DNA from: Sulfuritalea sp. | GTDB lineage: Bacteria; Pseudomonadota; Gammaproteobacteria; Burkholderiales; Rhodocyclaceae | Direction of reading: 5' to 3' | DNA: 64,000 nt | Assembly: GCA_030680805.1 (NCBI GenBank) | Contig: JAUXUK010000064.1 | Span: 1 to 64,000 of the forward strand | Shown: piece by piece, positions 33,242 to 41,786 of the stretch | Layout: every line of letters starts with the position of its first letter | Numbering within the stretch: the first letter of the stretch is position 1 | Program-made: the position numbers and the translations under genes | Notes under the pieces: model-generated | The model's database searches: none | Told to the model about the DNA's origin: nothing | Seen by the model: the letters and a program-made list of their open reading frames with translations, nothing else

Positions 33242-34552
33242 TCAGCCCAGCTCTTCCATGCGCAGCCGGATGACTTTCTTCTTCACCACCGGCAACGCCT
33301 CGATTTTCGCAATCGCCGCATCGACGTTCCTCTCGCGGGTGATGTGGGTCAGCATGATGATGTCGGTCTGCAACTCGCCTTCCGCCGGCTCGCGCTGGAT
33401 CATGGCGGCGGTGGAAATCTGCTGGTCGGCGAGGATGCGCGTAATGTCGGCCAGCACACCCGGTTTGTCCTCCACTCGCAGGCGCAGGTAGTAGCTGGTC
33501 TCCACTTCCGACAGGGGCAGGATCGGCGTGTTCTCGAGCGCATCGGGCTGGAAGGCCAGGTGCGGCACGCGATGCTCCGGATCGGCGGTGTGCATGCGCG
33601 TGACATCGACCAGATCGGCGATCACCGCCGAGGCCGTCGGTTCGGCACCGGCGCCCTTGCCGTAGTAAAGCGTGGCACCGACCGCGTCGCCCTGCACCAG
33701 CACGGCATTCATGGCGCCTTCGACATTGGCGATCAGGCGCTTGGTGGGGATCAGGGTCGGATGTACGCGCAGCTCCACACCCTCCGGACGCCGCCGGGTG
33801 ATGCCCAGCAGCTTGATGCGGTAACCCAGTTGTTCGGCATACTTGATGTCGTCGGCATCGAGCTGGCTGATGCCTTCGATGTGCGCCTTGTCGAACTGCA
33901 TCGGAATGCCGAAGGCCAGTGCCGAAAGAATGGTGATCTTGTGCGCGGCGTCGACACCCTCGATGTCGAAGGTCGGATCGGTTTCGGCATAGCCCAGGCG
34001 CTGCGCCTCCTTCAGCACCACGTCGAAGGGCAGGCCCTTGTCGCGCATCTCCGACAGGATGAAATTGGTGGTGCCATTGATGATCCCGGCAATCCACTGG
34101 ATGCGGTTGGCCGTGAGGCCTTCGCGCACCGCATTGATGATCGGAATGCCGCCGGCCACCGCCGCCTCGAAAGCCACCATGACACCCTTCTCGTGCGCCG
34201 CGGCGAAGATCTCGTTGCCATGCACCGCCAGCAGGGCCTTGTTGGCCGTCACCACGTGCTTGCCATTGGCGATGGCCTTCATCACCAGTTCCCTGGCAAT
34301 GCCATAGCCACCGATCAGTTCGACCACGATGTCGATCTCGGGGTCGGTCACCACCGAGAAGGCATCGTCGGTCACCTGAGCGCGGCCGGCCGTGACTTGC
34401 CGCGCCAGTTCCAGATTCTTGTCCGCCACTTTCGTGATGCGGATCGGACGTCCGGCGCGACGCGTGATCTCCGCTTCGTTGCGCGCAAGGACGTTGAAAG
34501 TTCCGCCACCGACGGTGCCGATGCCGAGCAGTCCTACATTGATGGGTTTCAT
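33242..34552 (-). CDS. hom: Homoserine dehydrogenase
   Basis: Reduces aspartate semialdehyde to homoserine, at the branch to Thr and Met. The 436-residue product has the Rossmann motif GLLGIGTVGGGTFNVL, TANKALLAVHGNEIF, AAVAGGIPIINAVREGL, and GTTNFILSEM with the catalytic Lys region after it. A C-terminal ACT domain (YYLRLRVEDKPGVLADI) suggests threonine feedback control. The ATG overlaps the upstream GNAT stop by 4 nt. In relatives thrC follows immediately. Confidence 0.97.
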   Translation of the reverse strand: MKPINVGLLGIGTVGGGTFNVLARNEAEITRRAGRPIRITKVADKNLELARQVTAGRAQVTDDAFSVVTDPEIDIVVELIGGYGIARELVMKAIANGKHVVTANKALLAVHGNEIFAAAHEKGVMVAFEAAVAGGIPIINAVREGLTANRIQWIAGIINGTTNFILSEMRDKGLPFDVVLKEAQRLGYAETDPTFDIEGVDAAHKITILSALAFGIPMQFDKAHIEGISQLDADDIKYAEQLGYRIKLLGITRRRPEGVELRVHPTLIPTKRLIANVEGAMNAVLVQGDAVGATLYYGKGAGAEPTASAVIADLVDVTRMHTADPEHRVPHLAFQPDALENTPILPLSEVETSYYLRLRVEDKPGVLADITRILADQQISTAAMIQREPAEGELQTDIIMLTHITRERNVDAAIAKIEALPVVKKKVIRLRMEELG

Positions 34553-35001
34553 TTAAGGTTTTTCCTGAAAGAGAAAGCCGGGATTACCAGGCCTTCCCGA
34601 AAGTAAAAGCGATGCGCCTCGGTGCGCTGGGTTCCCGAGTCGAGTGCCAGCACATCACATTGCATGTCCCGCGCAAGCCGTTCCAGATGCTGTAACAGAG
34701 TTCTGCCGATGCCCCGCGAGCGATGAGTCGCATCGGTGACCAGGTCATCCACATAGAGCCGGCGACCCTCGTAGGTATTTTCGATCACGCGCCACAGCGC
34801 GACACCGCGCACCGCCTCGCCTTCGACGGCAACGCTCATGCGCGCCCCATTGGCGAACACCGCGCGCAGACGTCCGGCATAGGCGGCCGGCAATCCCGTA
34901 CGCAACTGGCGGTGCACCGGCTCGGCTCGGGCCAGCCACGCCGGCTCGACCACGCTGCCATCGCTACCCGTCACCTCGACGACCGGAAACTCAGTTGCCA
35001 T
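34549..35001 (-). CDS. GNAT family N-acetyltransferase
   Basis: The 150-residue product has the acetyl-CoA-binding motif VTDATHRSRGIGRTLLQHLERLA, preceded by the VDDL strand and followed by LALDSGTQRTEAHRFYFREGL. The substrate is unknown. The ATG at 35001 lies 11 nt inside the end of alaA, and its stop overlaps hom by 4 nt, so it is translationally coupled between two amino acid biosynthesis genes. That tight packing suggests a stable member of the operon in this lineage. Confidence 0.88.
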   Translation of the reverse strand: MATEFPVVEVTGSDGSVVEPAWLARAEPVHRQLRTGLPAAYAGRLRAVFANGARMSVAVEGEAVRGVALWRVIENTYEGRRLYVDDLVTDATHRSRGIGRTLLQHLERLARDMQCDVLALDSGTQRTEAHRFYFREGLVIPAFSFRKNLK

Positions 35002-36217
35002 ACCGCTTGCGATAGCCTTCGAGAAAACGCGCGATACGGCCAATGGCTTCGCGCAAGTCGTCCTCGTGCGGCAGGAAGACCAGGCGGAAATGATCGGGAT
35101 GCGGCCAGTTGAACCCGGTTCCCTGCACCAGCAGCACCTTTTCCGCCACCAACAGTTCGGCGATGAAATCCTGATCGTCGGTGATCGGGTACATCTTCGG
35201 ATCCAGACGCGGGAACATGTACAGCGTTGCCTTGGGCTTGACGCAGGTGACACCGGGGATAGCCGTAATCAGTTCGTGGGCGACATCGCGCTGGCGGCAC
35301 ATGCGCCCGCCCGGCGCCACCAGGTCGTCGATGCTCTGATAACCGCCCAGCGCGGTCTGGATGCCCCACTGCCCGGGAACGTTGGCGCACAGGCGCATCG
35401 AGGCCAGCATGTCGAGGCCGTCGATGTAATCGCGCGCATGCTTCTTTTCGCCGGAAACGATCATCCAGCCCGACCGGTAGCCGCAGGAACGGTAGTTTTT
35501 CGACAGCCCATTGAAGGTAATCGTCAGCACGTCTTCCGACAGGGCCGCGATCGAGGTGTGGGTTACGCCGTCGTAAAGCACCTTGTCATAGACCTCATCG
35601 GCATAGATGATCAGGTCGTTCTGCCGGGCGATCTCGATGATTTCCTTGAGCACCTCATCCGGGTACACAGCCCCGGTCGGGTTGTTGGGGTTGATGATGA
35701 CGATGGCCCGCGTCTTGGGCGTGATCTTGGCGCGAATGTCCGCCAGATCGGGCAGCCAGCCGGCGCCCTCGTCGCACAGGTAATGACGCGGAGTGCCGCC
35801 GGAAAGGCTCACGGCCGCGGTCCACAGCGGATAGTCGGGTGCCGGCAGCAGGACTTCGTCGCCGGTATCGAGCAGGGCATTCATGGCCATCACGATCAGT
35901 TCGGAAACACCGTTGCCGATGTAGATGTCCTCGATGGTCACGCCCTTGATGTGCTTCTGCTGCGTGTAATGCATCACCGCCTTGCGCGCCGAGAAAATGC
36001 CCTTGGAATCGACATAGCCGGCCGCGCCGGGCAGGTTGCGAATCATGTCCTGCTGGATCTCTTCGGGCGAATCGAAGCCGAACGCGGCCAGGTTGCCGAT
36101 GTTCAGCTTGATGATCTTGTGGCCTTCCTCTTCCATCTGCTTGGCGCGGGCCAGCACGGGCCCGCGGATGTCGTAGCAGACGTTGTTGAGCTTGGCCGAT
36201 TTGTTTACGGGCTGCAT
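34991..36217 (-). CDS. alaA: AlaA-like glutamate-pyruvate aminotransferase
   Basis: The 408-residue class I PLP aminotransferase closely follows AlaA: KLNNVCYDIRGPVLARAKQM, GYVDSKGIFSARKA, NPNNPTGAVYPDEVLKEI, YADEVYDKVLYDG, and the PLP lysine in FNGLSKNYRSCGYRSGWM. It makes alanine from pyruvate and glutamate. Where E. coli has NIGNPAPFGF, this protein reads NIGNLAAFGF, a Pro-to-Leu change near the substrate entrance. I chose the ATG at 36217. It heads the alaA-GNAT-hom unit. Confidence 0.92.
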   Translation of the reverse strand: MQPVNKSAKLNNVCYDIRGPVLARAKQMEEEGHKIIKLNIGNLAAFGFDSPEEIQQDMIRNLPGAAGYVDSKGIFSARKAVMHYTQQKHIKGVTIEDIYIGNGVSELIVMAMNALLDTGDEVLLPAPDYPLWTAAVSLSGGTPRHYLCDEGAGWLPDLADIRAKITPKTRAIVIINPNNPTGAVYPDEVLKEIIEIARQNDLIIYADEVYDKVLYDGVTHTSIAALSEDVLTITFNGLSKNYRSCGYRSGWMIVSGEKKHARDYIDGLDMLASMRLCANVPGQWGIQTALGGYQSIDDLVAPGGRMCRQRDVAHELITAIPGVTCVKPKATLYMFPRLDPKMYPITDDQDFIAELLVAEKVLLVQGTGFNWPHPDHFRLVFLPHEDDLREAIGRIARFLEGYRKRYGN

Positions 36218-36395
36218 GAGCAACCGTCCTTTCTGCGTGATGCCGTCCGGGTCGGGCAGCGTCGGTAAATGTATAATGTTACCGAAGCCAATGCTGCACC
36301 GCAAATCCAGATTTGATGCGGCTTTCAGCCATCCACTCCGTTGTCACCCCGTTGCCACCTCAGTTGCCACATTTGTTGCCAAACTCGCGCCCCGA

Positions 36396-36776
36396 ATGAA
36401 GCTTCATTCCACCGTAACCGCCGGTCTGCTCGCCATCACGGCCTATGATGCCGGGCGCATCGCCGTGAACGGGCGCCCACTGACGAAGAGCTTCCTCCTG
36501 ACGCCTCGTCGCCTGATCGAAGACTGGCCGCCGGACTCGTTCGACAGCCTGACCGAAGCCGACCTGCAGGCCGTTGCCGACCTCAACTGCCCGATCGTTC
36601 TGCTCGGCACCGGGCCGCGCCAGCACTTTCCCGCGCCGGCCCTGCTGCGCTCGCTGATCGACCGCCGCATGGGGGTCGAGGTCATGGATACCCATGCCGC
36701 CTGCCGCACCTACAACATCCTCATGGCCGAAGGACGCGACGTGGCTGCCGCACTGATCATCGAATGCGCCGGCTGA
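36396..36776 (+). CDS. Mth938-like (DUF498) domain protein
   Basis: The 126-residue protein has the DUF498/Xcc1710 fold: GRIAVNGRPLTKSFLLTP, CPIVLLGTGPRQHFPAPALL and VMDTHAACRTYNILMAEGRDVAAALII. Function in bacteria is unknown; the human relative NDUFAF3 is an assembly factor. It overlaps the arnT-like gene by 13 nt and so leads the arn transcript. The ATG at 36396 was chosen as the first Met before conserved sequence; the upstream open frame looks non-coding. Confidence 0.85.
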   Translation: MKLHSTVTAGLLAITAYDAGRIAVNGRPLTKSFLLTPRRLIEDWPPDSFDSLTEADLQAVADLNCPIVLLGTGPRQHFPAPALLRSLIDRRMGVEVMDTHAACRTYNILMAEGRDVAAALIIECAG

Positions 36777-38416
36777 TCGAATTGCGCGGCGGGCCGCTGC
36801 TCGCGCTGATCCTGGTCTTCGCCCTGGCCTGGTTCGGCACACTGGAACAGCGCCGGCTGATCAATCCCGACGAGGGACGCTATTCGGAGATCCCGCGCGA
36901 AATGGTGGCCACCGGCGACTGGCTGACGCCGCGCCTGAACGGCATCAAGTACTTCGAAAAGCCGGCGCTGCAGTATTGGGCCACGGCGACGGCCTTTACC
37001 GTCTTCGGCGAGCATCACTGGACCGCACGGCTTTGGCCGGCATTGACCGGCTTCCTCGGCATCCTCGCCACCGCCTTCGCCACGGCGCGCCTGTTCGGCC
37101 TGCAAGCCGGACTGATCGCCGGGGCGGTGCTGGGCGGTAGCGTCTTGTGGAACGTCATCGGCCACGTCAATACGCTGGACATGGGCGTCAGCTTCTTCCT
37201 CGCCGCCGCGGTGTTCGCCCTGTGCCTTGGGCAGCGCGACGAAGCCACGCCACGAGAAAGTCGGCGCTGGCAGGACGGCGCATGGATACTACTGGCACTG
37301 GCGATACTCTCCAAGGGCCTGATCGGCCTGGTGCTGCCGGCGGCCACGGTGGTCGCCTATGCCCTGTGGGAACGCGACTGGGGCTTCATCCTGCGCATCC
37401 GCCCGGTGCGCGGCCTGCTGATCCTGCTGGCGATCACCGCACCGTGGTTCATCGCGGTTTCACTGGCCAACCCGGAATTCGCGCATTTCTTTTTCATCCA
37501 CGAGCATTTCCAGCGCTTCCTGACCAAGGCCCACGGCCGCTACCAGCCGATGTGGTACTTCATTCCGATCCTGCTGATCGGAATGCTGCCGTGGCTGGGC
37601 AGCCTGGTGCAAGGCGTCGCCACCGGCTTCCGGCGCGATGCCGGCCGCCGCTTCCAGCCACGGCGCTTTCTGCTGGTGTGGGCGGTACTCGTCTTTGTCT
37701 TCTTTTCGGTCTCCAGTTCCAAGCTGGCCTCCTACATACTGCCGATTTTCCCCGCGCTCGCCGCACTGATCGGCCTGCACCTGGCCGGTCACGCCGCGTC
37801 GCGTCGCATCGAATGGCATGCCCTGCCGGCGATCGTCATCGGCGGCGCCTGCCTGTTCCTGGTGCCGCAGGTCACCGGCTTCGCCAGCGAAAAGGTTCCG
37901 GTGGCGCTGTACGAAGCCTATCAACCCTGGCTGTATGCCGGCGCCGGCGCCCTCGTGTTGGCGGGCCTGGTTGGGTTTTGGCTGGGAAGACAGGGTCGCA
38001 ACGTCGCCGCCATGTTTGCCCTGGCCTTCGGCGGCTTCGCCTTCGGTCAGGGATTCCTGCTGGGTCATGACAGCCTCGGCTCGGTCAACTCAGCCCACGA
38101 TGTCGCAAAAACGATCCGCCCGCAGGTGCCGCAGGACGCTCCGTTTTTCAGCGTGGACACCTACGATCAGAGCCTGCAGTTCTACCTGAAACGAACCACC
38201 ACCATGGTCGCCTATCGCGACGAACTCGGCTTTGGTATCGCCCAGGAACCGCAGAAATTCATTCCCGACATTGCCGGCTTCGAAAGCGCGTGGAGCGCCG
38301 CTCCCGTCGCCTGGGCATTGATGTCGCCCGCCACCTGGAAGGAACTGAGTGGAAAGGGACTGCCCATGATCGAAGTCGTCCGCGACACCCGTCGCGTCAT
38401 CGTGAGGAAGCCATGA
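36764..38416 (+). CDS. arnT: ArnT-like undecaprenyl-P-L-Ara4N: lipid A transferase (GT83)
   Basis: The 550-residue multi-pass inner-membrane glycosyltransferase has the GT-C signature INPDEGRYSEIPREMVATGDWLTPRLNGIKYFEKP in its first periplasmic loop, with the catalytic acidic residue in DEGRY. About twelve hydrophobic segments and a soluble C-terminal part follow. ArnT moves L-Ara4N from the lipid carrier to lipid A, lowering the negative charge and giving polymyxin resistance. The surrounding arn genes support this assignment over other GT83 members. A dispersed-motif copy encodes ESRRWQDG in a loop. Confidence 0.9.
   Translation: MRRLIELRGGPLLALILVFALAWFGTLEQRRLINPDEGRYSEIPREMVATGDWLTPRLNGIKYFEKPALQYWATATAFTVFGEHHWTARLWPALTGFLGILATAFATARLFGLQAGLIAGAVLGGSVLWNVIGHVNTLDMGVSFFLAAAVFALCLGQRDEATPRESRRWQDGAWILLALAILSKGLIGLVLPAATVVAYALWERDWGFILRIRPVRGLLILLAITAPWFIAVSLANPEFAHFFFIHEHFQRFLTKAHGRYQPMWYFIPILLIGMLPWLGSLVQGVATGFRRDAGRRFQPRRFLLVWAVLVFVFFSVSSSKLASYILPIFPALAALIGLHLAGHAASRRIEWHALPAIVIGGACLFLVPQVTGFASEKVPVALYEAYQPWLYAGAGALVLAGLVGFWLGRQGRNVAAMFALAFGGFAFGQGFLLGHDSLGSVNSAHDVAKTIRPQVPQDAPFFSVDTYDQSLQFYLKRTTTMVAYRDELGFGIAQEPQKFIPDIAGFESAWSAAPVAWALMSPATWKELSGKGLPMIEVVRDTRRVIVRKP
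37257..37280 (+). repeat. Dispersed 25-bp motif, copy 8
   Basis: AAAGTCGGCGCTGGCA, GG, ACGGCG. It lies inside the arnT gene, in a loop-coding segment, and is read as ESRRWQDG. Confidence 0.8.
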
Positions 38417-38417
38417 C

Positions 38418-38789
38418 ATGAACGCCCTCAGCTTTTCCATGGTTCTGGCTGGCGTGCTGCTCAACGCCGCCGCGCAATTGTTTCTGAAAGCCGGCACCAA
38501 TGCCGTCGGCCATTTCGAGTTCCATGCCGACAACATTGTTCCGGTCGGCCTCAAGCTGGCTTTCCAGCCCTTCATCCTGGGCGGCATGGCCTGCTACGCG
38601 GTCAGTTTGGTGATCTGGATCATGGCGCTCTCGCGCGTCCCGGTGTCGATCGCCTATCCGATGCTGTCGATCGGCTACGTGATCAATGCCTTCGTCGCCT
38701 GGCACTGGTTCGGCGAAGCCCTGGCGGCACAGAAACTGCTGGGCATCGGCTTCATCATCGTCGGCGTATTCCTGGTAGCCAGATCGTGA
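38418..38789 (+). CDS. SMR/EamA-type flippase subunit (ArnE/ArnF-like)
   Basis: The 123-residue protein has four transmembrane segments, and LSRVPVSIAYPMLSIGYVINAFVAWHWFGEALAAQKLLGIGFIIVGVFLV is typical of small multidrug resistance-like proteins. E. coli uses an ArnE/ArnF heterodimer to flip undecaprenyl-phosphate-L-Ara4N. Only one such gene is present here, so it may act as a homodimer. It sits between arnT and arnB, which supports the flippase role; that role is inferred. Confidence 0.8.
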   Translation: MNALSFSMVLAGVLLNAAAQLFLKAGTNAVGHFEFHADNIVPVGLKLAFQPFILGGMACYAVSLVIWIMALSRVPVSIAYPMLSIGYVINAFVAWHWFGEALAAQKLLGIGFIIVGVFLVARS

Positions 38790-39904
38790 CGTTCCCGTTT
38801 CTTCCTTTCACCCGCCCCGCGATCGACGAAGAGACAATCGCCGAGGTGGCAAACGTGTTGCGCTCCGGCTGGATTACCAGCGGACCGAAAGTACTGGCGT
38901 TCGAGACGGCGCTGTCGGAACACTGCGGCGGTCGTCCGGTGCGCGTTTTCAATTCCGGCACCGCTACGCTGGAAGTCGCCCTGCGCCTGGCAAAAGTCGG
39001 CGCTGGCGATACGGTGATCACCACGCCGCTGACCTGGGTCGCTACCGCCAACGTGATTCTCGAGGTCGGCGCGACACCGATTCTGGTCGATGTCGATCCC
39101 GTCACGCGCAACATCGATCTGGATGCGCTCGAAGCCGCCATCACGCCGCAGACCAAGGCCGTCATCCCGGTCGACCTGGCCGGCCTGCCGGTGGATCGCG
39201 ACCGGCTTTACGCCATCGCCGGCAAACACAATCTGCGCGTAATCGAGGATGCCGCACAGTCCTTGGGGGCCTCGTGGAACGGCAGGCCGATTGGAAGCAC
39301 CGGTGACTTCGTCTCCTTCAGTTTCCACGCCAACAAGAACCTCACCACGTCCGAAGGCGGCGCGCTGGTGCTGCCGGCCGACATCGACCCCGGCCTGTGC
39401 GAACGCTTGCGCCTGCAAGGCGTACGGCGCTTTCCCGACGGCGGCATGGATGTCGATGTGCTGGGCGGCAAGTTCAACCTGACCGACATCGCCGCCACCA
39501 TCGGCCTCGGCCAGATGAAGCACCTGGCAGCCTTCACCGCACGCCGGCGCGAGCTTGCACGGCGCTACTTCGACCGCCTCGATCCGGCGCTCGGCCTCGA
39601 ACTGCCGGTCGCGGATTTCACCAACTGCAACTGGCACATGTTCCAGGTCCTGCTGCCTGTGGGCACCCATCGCGGCAAGCTGGTCGCGGCAATGAAGGAA
39701 CAAGGCATCGGGGTCGGCGTCCATTATCCGGCGCTGCACCTGTTTTCGCTTTATCGCGCGCAGGGCTTTCGGCAAGGCGACTTCCCCCATGCCGAGCGCA
39801 TTGGGGCTACGACCGTTACACTGCCGCTCTTTCCCTCAATGAAGGACAGCGACGTTGATCGCGTCTGCGCGGCACTGGCTGCAAGTCTGTCGGAGATCGC
39901 ATGA
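38786..39904 (+). CDS. arnB: UDP-4-amino-4-deoxy-L-arabinose aminotransferase (ArnB-like, DegT family)
   Basis: The 372-residue PLP enzyme has the DegT/DnrJ/EryC1 fold, with VFNSGTATLEVALR, VIEDAAQSLGASW, and the PLP lysine Lys184 in SFHANKNLTTSEGGAL. It transaminates UDP-4-keto-pentose to UDP-L-Ara4N. The start is a GTG at 38786 overlapping the previous stop (GTGA). The conserved VGAGDTVITT segment (residues 71-80) is encoded by a dispersed-motif copy. Confidence 0.9.
   Translation: MTFPFLPFTRPAIDEETIAEVANVLRSGWITSGPKVLAFETALSEHCGGRPVRVFNSGTATLEVALRLAKVGAGDTVITTPLTWVATANVILEVGATPILVDVDPVTRNIDLDALEAAITPQTKAVIPVDLAGLPVDRDRLYAIAGKHNLRVIEDAAQSLGASWNGRPIGSTGDFVSFSFHANKNLTTSEGGALVLPADIDPGLCERLRLQGVRRFPDGGMDVDVLGGKFNLTDIAATIGLGQMKHLAAFTARRRELARRYFDRLDPALGLELPVADFTNCNWHMFQVLLPVGTHRGKLVAAMKEQGIGVGVHYPALHLFSLYRAQGFRQGDFPHAERIGATTVTLPLFPSMKDSDVDRVCAALAASLSEIA
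38993..39017 (+). repeat. Dispersed 25-bp motif, copy 9
   Basis: AAAGTCGGCGCTGGCG, AT, ACGGTGA, one base from the consensus. It is in the arnB gene, read as KVGAGDTV. Confidence 0.85.
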
Positions 39905-40851
39905 GTACACCGAATCTGTCCGTCGTCATCCCGGTCTACAACGAAGAAGCCGGCCTCGCAACACTGTTCGCCCGCCTTTATCCGGCGCTCGATGCGCTGG
40001 GCGAGAGCTACGAAGTCGTCTTCGTCAATGACGGCAGCCGCGACCGCTCGGCGGCCATCCTGCGCGAGCAATTCGCTGCGCGCCCCGACGTCACTCGCGT
40101 CATCCTGTTCGGTGCCAACGCCGGCCAGCACATGGCGATCATGGCGGGATTCGAGCACTGCCGCGGCGACATCATCGTCACGCTGGATGCCGATCTGCAG
40201 AACCCGCCGGAGGAAATCGGCAAGCTGATCGCCAAGATGCGCGAAGGCCACGACTACGTCGGCAGCATCCGCCGCAGGCGCCAGGACAGCCTGTTCCGCA
40301 CCTGGGCCTCGAAGGCAATGAACCGGCTGCGCGAGAAGATCACCCGCATCAAGATCACCGACCAGGGCAACATGCTGCGCGCCTATTCGCGCAGCGTGGT
40401 GAGTGCCATCAACAGCTGCAAGGAAGTTGCGACCTTCATTCCGGCGCTGGCCTACACCTTCGCCCGCAGCCCGGCCGAAGTGGTGGTCGAGCACGAAGAG
40501 CGCGCCGCCGGCGAGTCGAAGTATTCGCTCTACAGCCTGATCCGGCTCAATTTCGACCTGATGACCGGGTTTTCGCTGGTGCCGCTGCAATGGTTTTCGA
40601 TGCTTGGCATTCTTGTCTCGCTCGGTTCAGCGGCGCTGTTCGTGCTGCTGATTGCGCGACGCCTGATCGTCGGCCCGGAAGCCGAAGGCTTGTTCACCCT
40701 GTTCGCGCTGATGTTCTTCCTGATCGGACTGGCCCTGTTCGGCATCGGCCTGCTCGGCGAATACATCGGCCGCATCTATCAGCAGGTGCGCCACCGGCCA
40801 CGCTACCTGGTCGAAGCCATCCTCGAACAGGATACCCAGCAGTCCTCATGA
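39901..40851 (+). CDS. arnC: ArnC-like undecaprenyl-phosphate Ara4FN transferase (GT2)
   Basis: The 316-residue family-2 glycosyltransferase has VVIPVYNEEAGLATLFARLYPAL, VFVNDGSRDRSAA, TLDADLQNPPEEI (DxD-like) and DQGNMLRAYSR. Two C-terminal transmembrane helices follow (from about residue 235). ArnC attaches formylated L-Ara4N to undecaprenyl phosphate at the inner membrane. It overlaps arnB and the formyltransferase gene by 4 nt each. Confidence 0.92.
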   Translation: MSTPNLSVVIPVYNEEAGLATLFARLYPALDALGESYEVVFVNDGSRDRSAAILREQFAARPDVTRVILFGANAGQHMAIMAGFEHCRGDIIVTLDADLQNPPEEIGKLIAKMREGHDYVGSIRRRRQDSLFRTWASKAMNRLREKITRIKITDQGNMLRAYSRSVVSAINSCKEVATFIPALAYTFARSPAEVVVEHEERAAGESKYSLYSLIRLNFDLMTGFSLVPLQWFSMLGILVSLGSAALFVLLIARRLIVGPEAEGLFTLFALMFFLIGLALFGIGLLGEYIGRIYQQVRHRPRYLVEAILEQDTQQSS

Positions 40852-41786
40852 GCCGTGCCATCGTCTTCGCCTACCACAACGTAGGCGTGCGCTGCCTGTC
40901 CGTGCTGCTGGCGCATGGCGTGGATGTGGTGCGCGTGGTGACGCACAAGGACAATCCGAACGAAACCATCTGGTTCGACAGCGTCGCCGAACTCGCCGCA
41001 CGCCACGACATTCCGGTGGTCACGCCGGAGGACCCCAACGATCCCGCGGTGGTCGCCGAACTCGCCGCGCTGGAACCGGATTTCCTGTTTTCCTTCTACT
41101 ACCGCCTGATGCTGAAGGCCCCGCTGCTGGCCCTGCCGCAGCAGGGTGCCTGGAACATGCACGGCTCGCTGCTGCCCAAGTATCGCGGCCGCGTGCCGGT
41201 AAATTGGGCGATCATCCGCGGCGAACGGGAAACCGGCGCCAGCCTGCACCGGATGCTGGAAAAGCCCGACGCCGGCGGCATCGTGGCGCAGCAGGCGGTG
41301 CCCATACTGCCGGACGACACGGCGCTGGACGTATTCGACAAGGTCACCCTGGCGGCTGAAATCGCCCTGGACCGGGTGCTTCCCGACCTGGTGGCCGGCC
41401 GTGCCGTCGCGAAGCAGCAGGACCTCGCCGCCGGCAGCTATTTTGGCGGTCGCAAGGCCGAAGACGGCCGCATCGACTGGACCCGGCCGGCCACGGCGGT
41501 GCACAACCTGATCCGCGCCGTGGCCCCGCCCTATCCCGGCGCCTTCTCGGATACCCCCAAGGGCCGCCTGCGGGTGCTGCGCTCCTTGCACCCGACCGGT
41601 GAAACAGGCCCCCACGGCGGCTGCCCGACCCTGTTCAGCCGCGACGGCCGCCTGTTTGCCGAATGCGGCGATGGAAGGCTTTTGCGCCTGCTCGCGGTAG
41701 AATTAGAGGGTTTACCGCTGGCCATAACCCCGGCAAACAATCAATTCAACGAAATTTTCGGAACCCAGGCACTTTCCCTGTCATGA
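40848..41786 (+). CDS. UDP-L-Ara4N formyltransferase (N-terminal half of ArnA as a separate protein)
   Basis: The 312-residue protein matches the formyltransferase domain of ArnA. The catalytic triad Asn103-His105-Asp141 lies in AWNMHGSLLPKYRGRVPVNW and EKPDAGGIVAQ. It transfers formyl from N10-formyl-THF to UDP-L-Ara4N. In E. coli this domain is fused to the dehydrogenase in one polypeptide of about 660 residues; here it ends with its own stop. Its reading frame overlaps the dehydrogenase ATG by 4 nt, so the two are made together. Confidence 0.92.
   Translation: MSRAIVFAYHNVGVRCLSVLLAHGVDVVRVVTHKDNPNETIWFDSVAELAARHDIPVVTPEDPNDPAVVAELAALEPDFLFSFYYRLMLKAPLLALPQQGAWNMHGSLLPKYRGRVPVNWAIIRGERETGASLHRMLEKPDAGGIVAQQAVPILPDDTALDVFDKVTLAAEIALDRVLPDLVAGRAVAKQQDLAAGSYFGGRKAEDGRIDWTRPATAVHNLIRAVAPPYPGAFSDTPKGRLRVLRSLHPTGETGPHGGCPTLFSRDGRLFAECGDGRLLRLLAVELEGLPLAITPANNQFNEIFGTQALSLS

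Noticed and set aside
35001-35253. Upstream extension of the GNAT reading frame
   Set aside because: It lies inside alaA, and its Cys/Arg/Trp-rich translation is shadow sequence; the ATG at 35001 is the sensible start.
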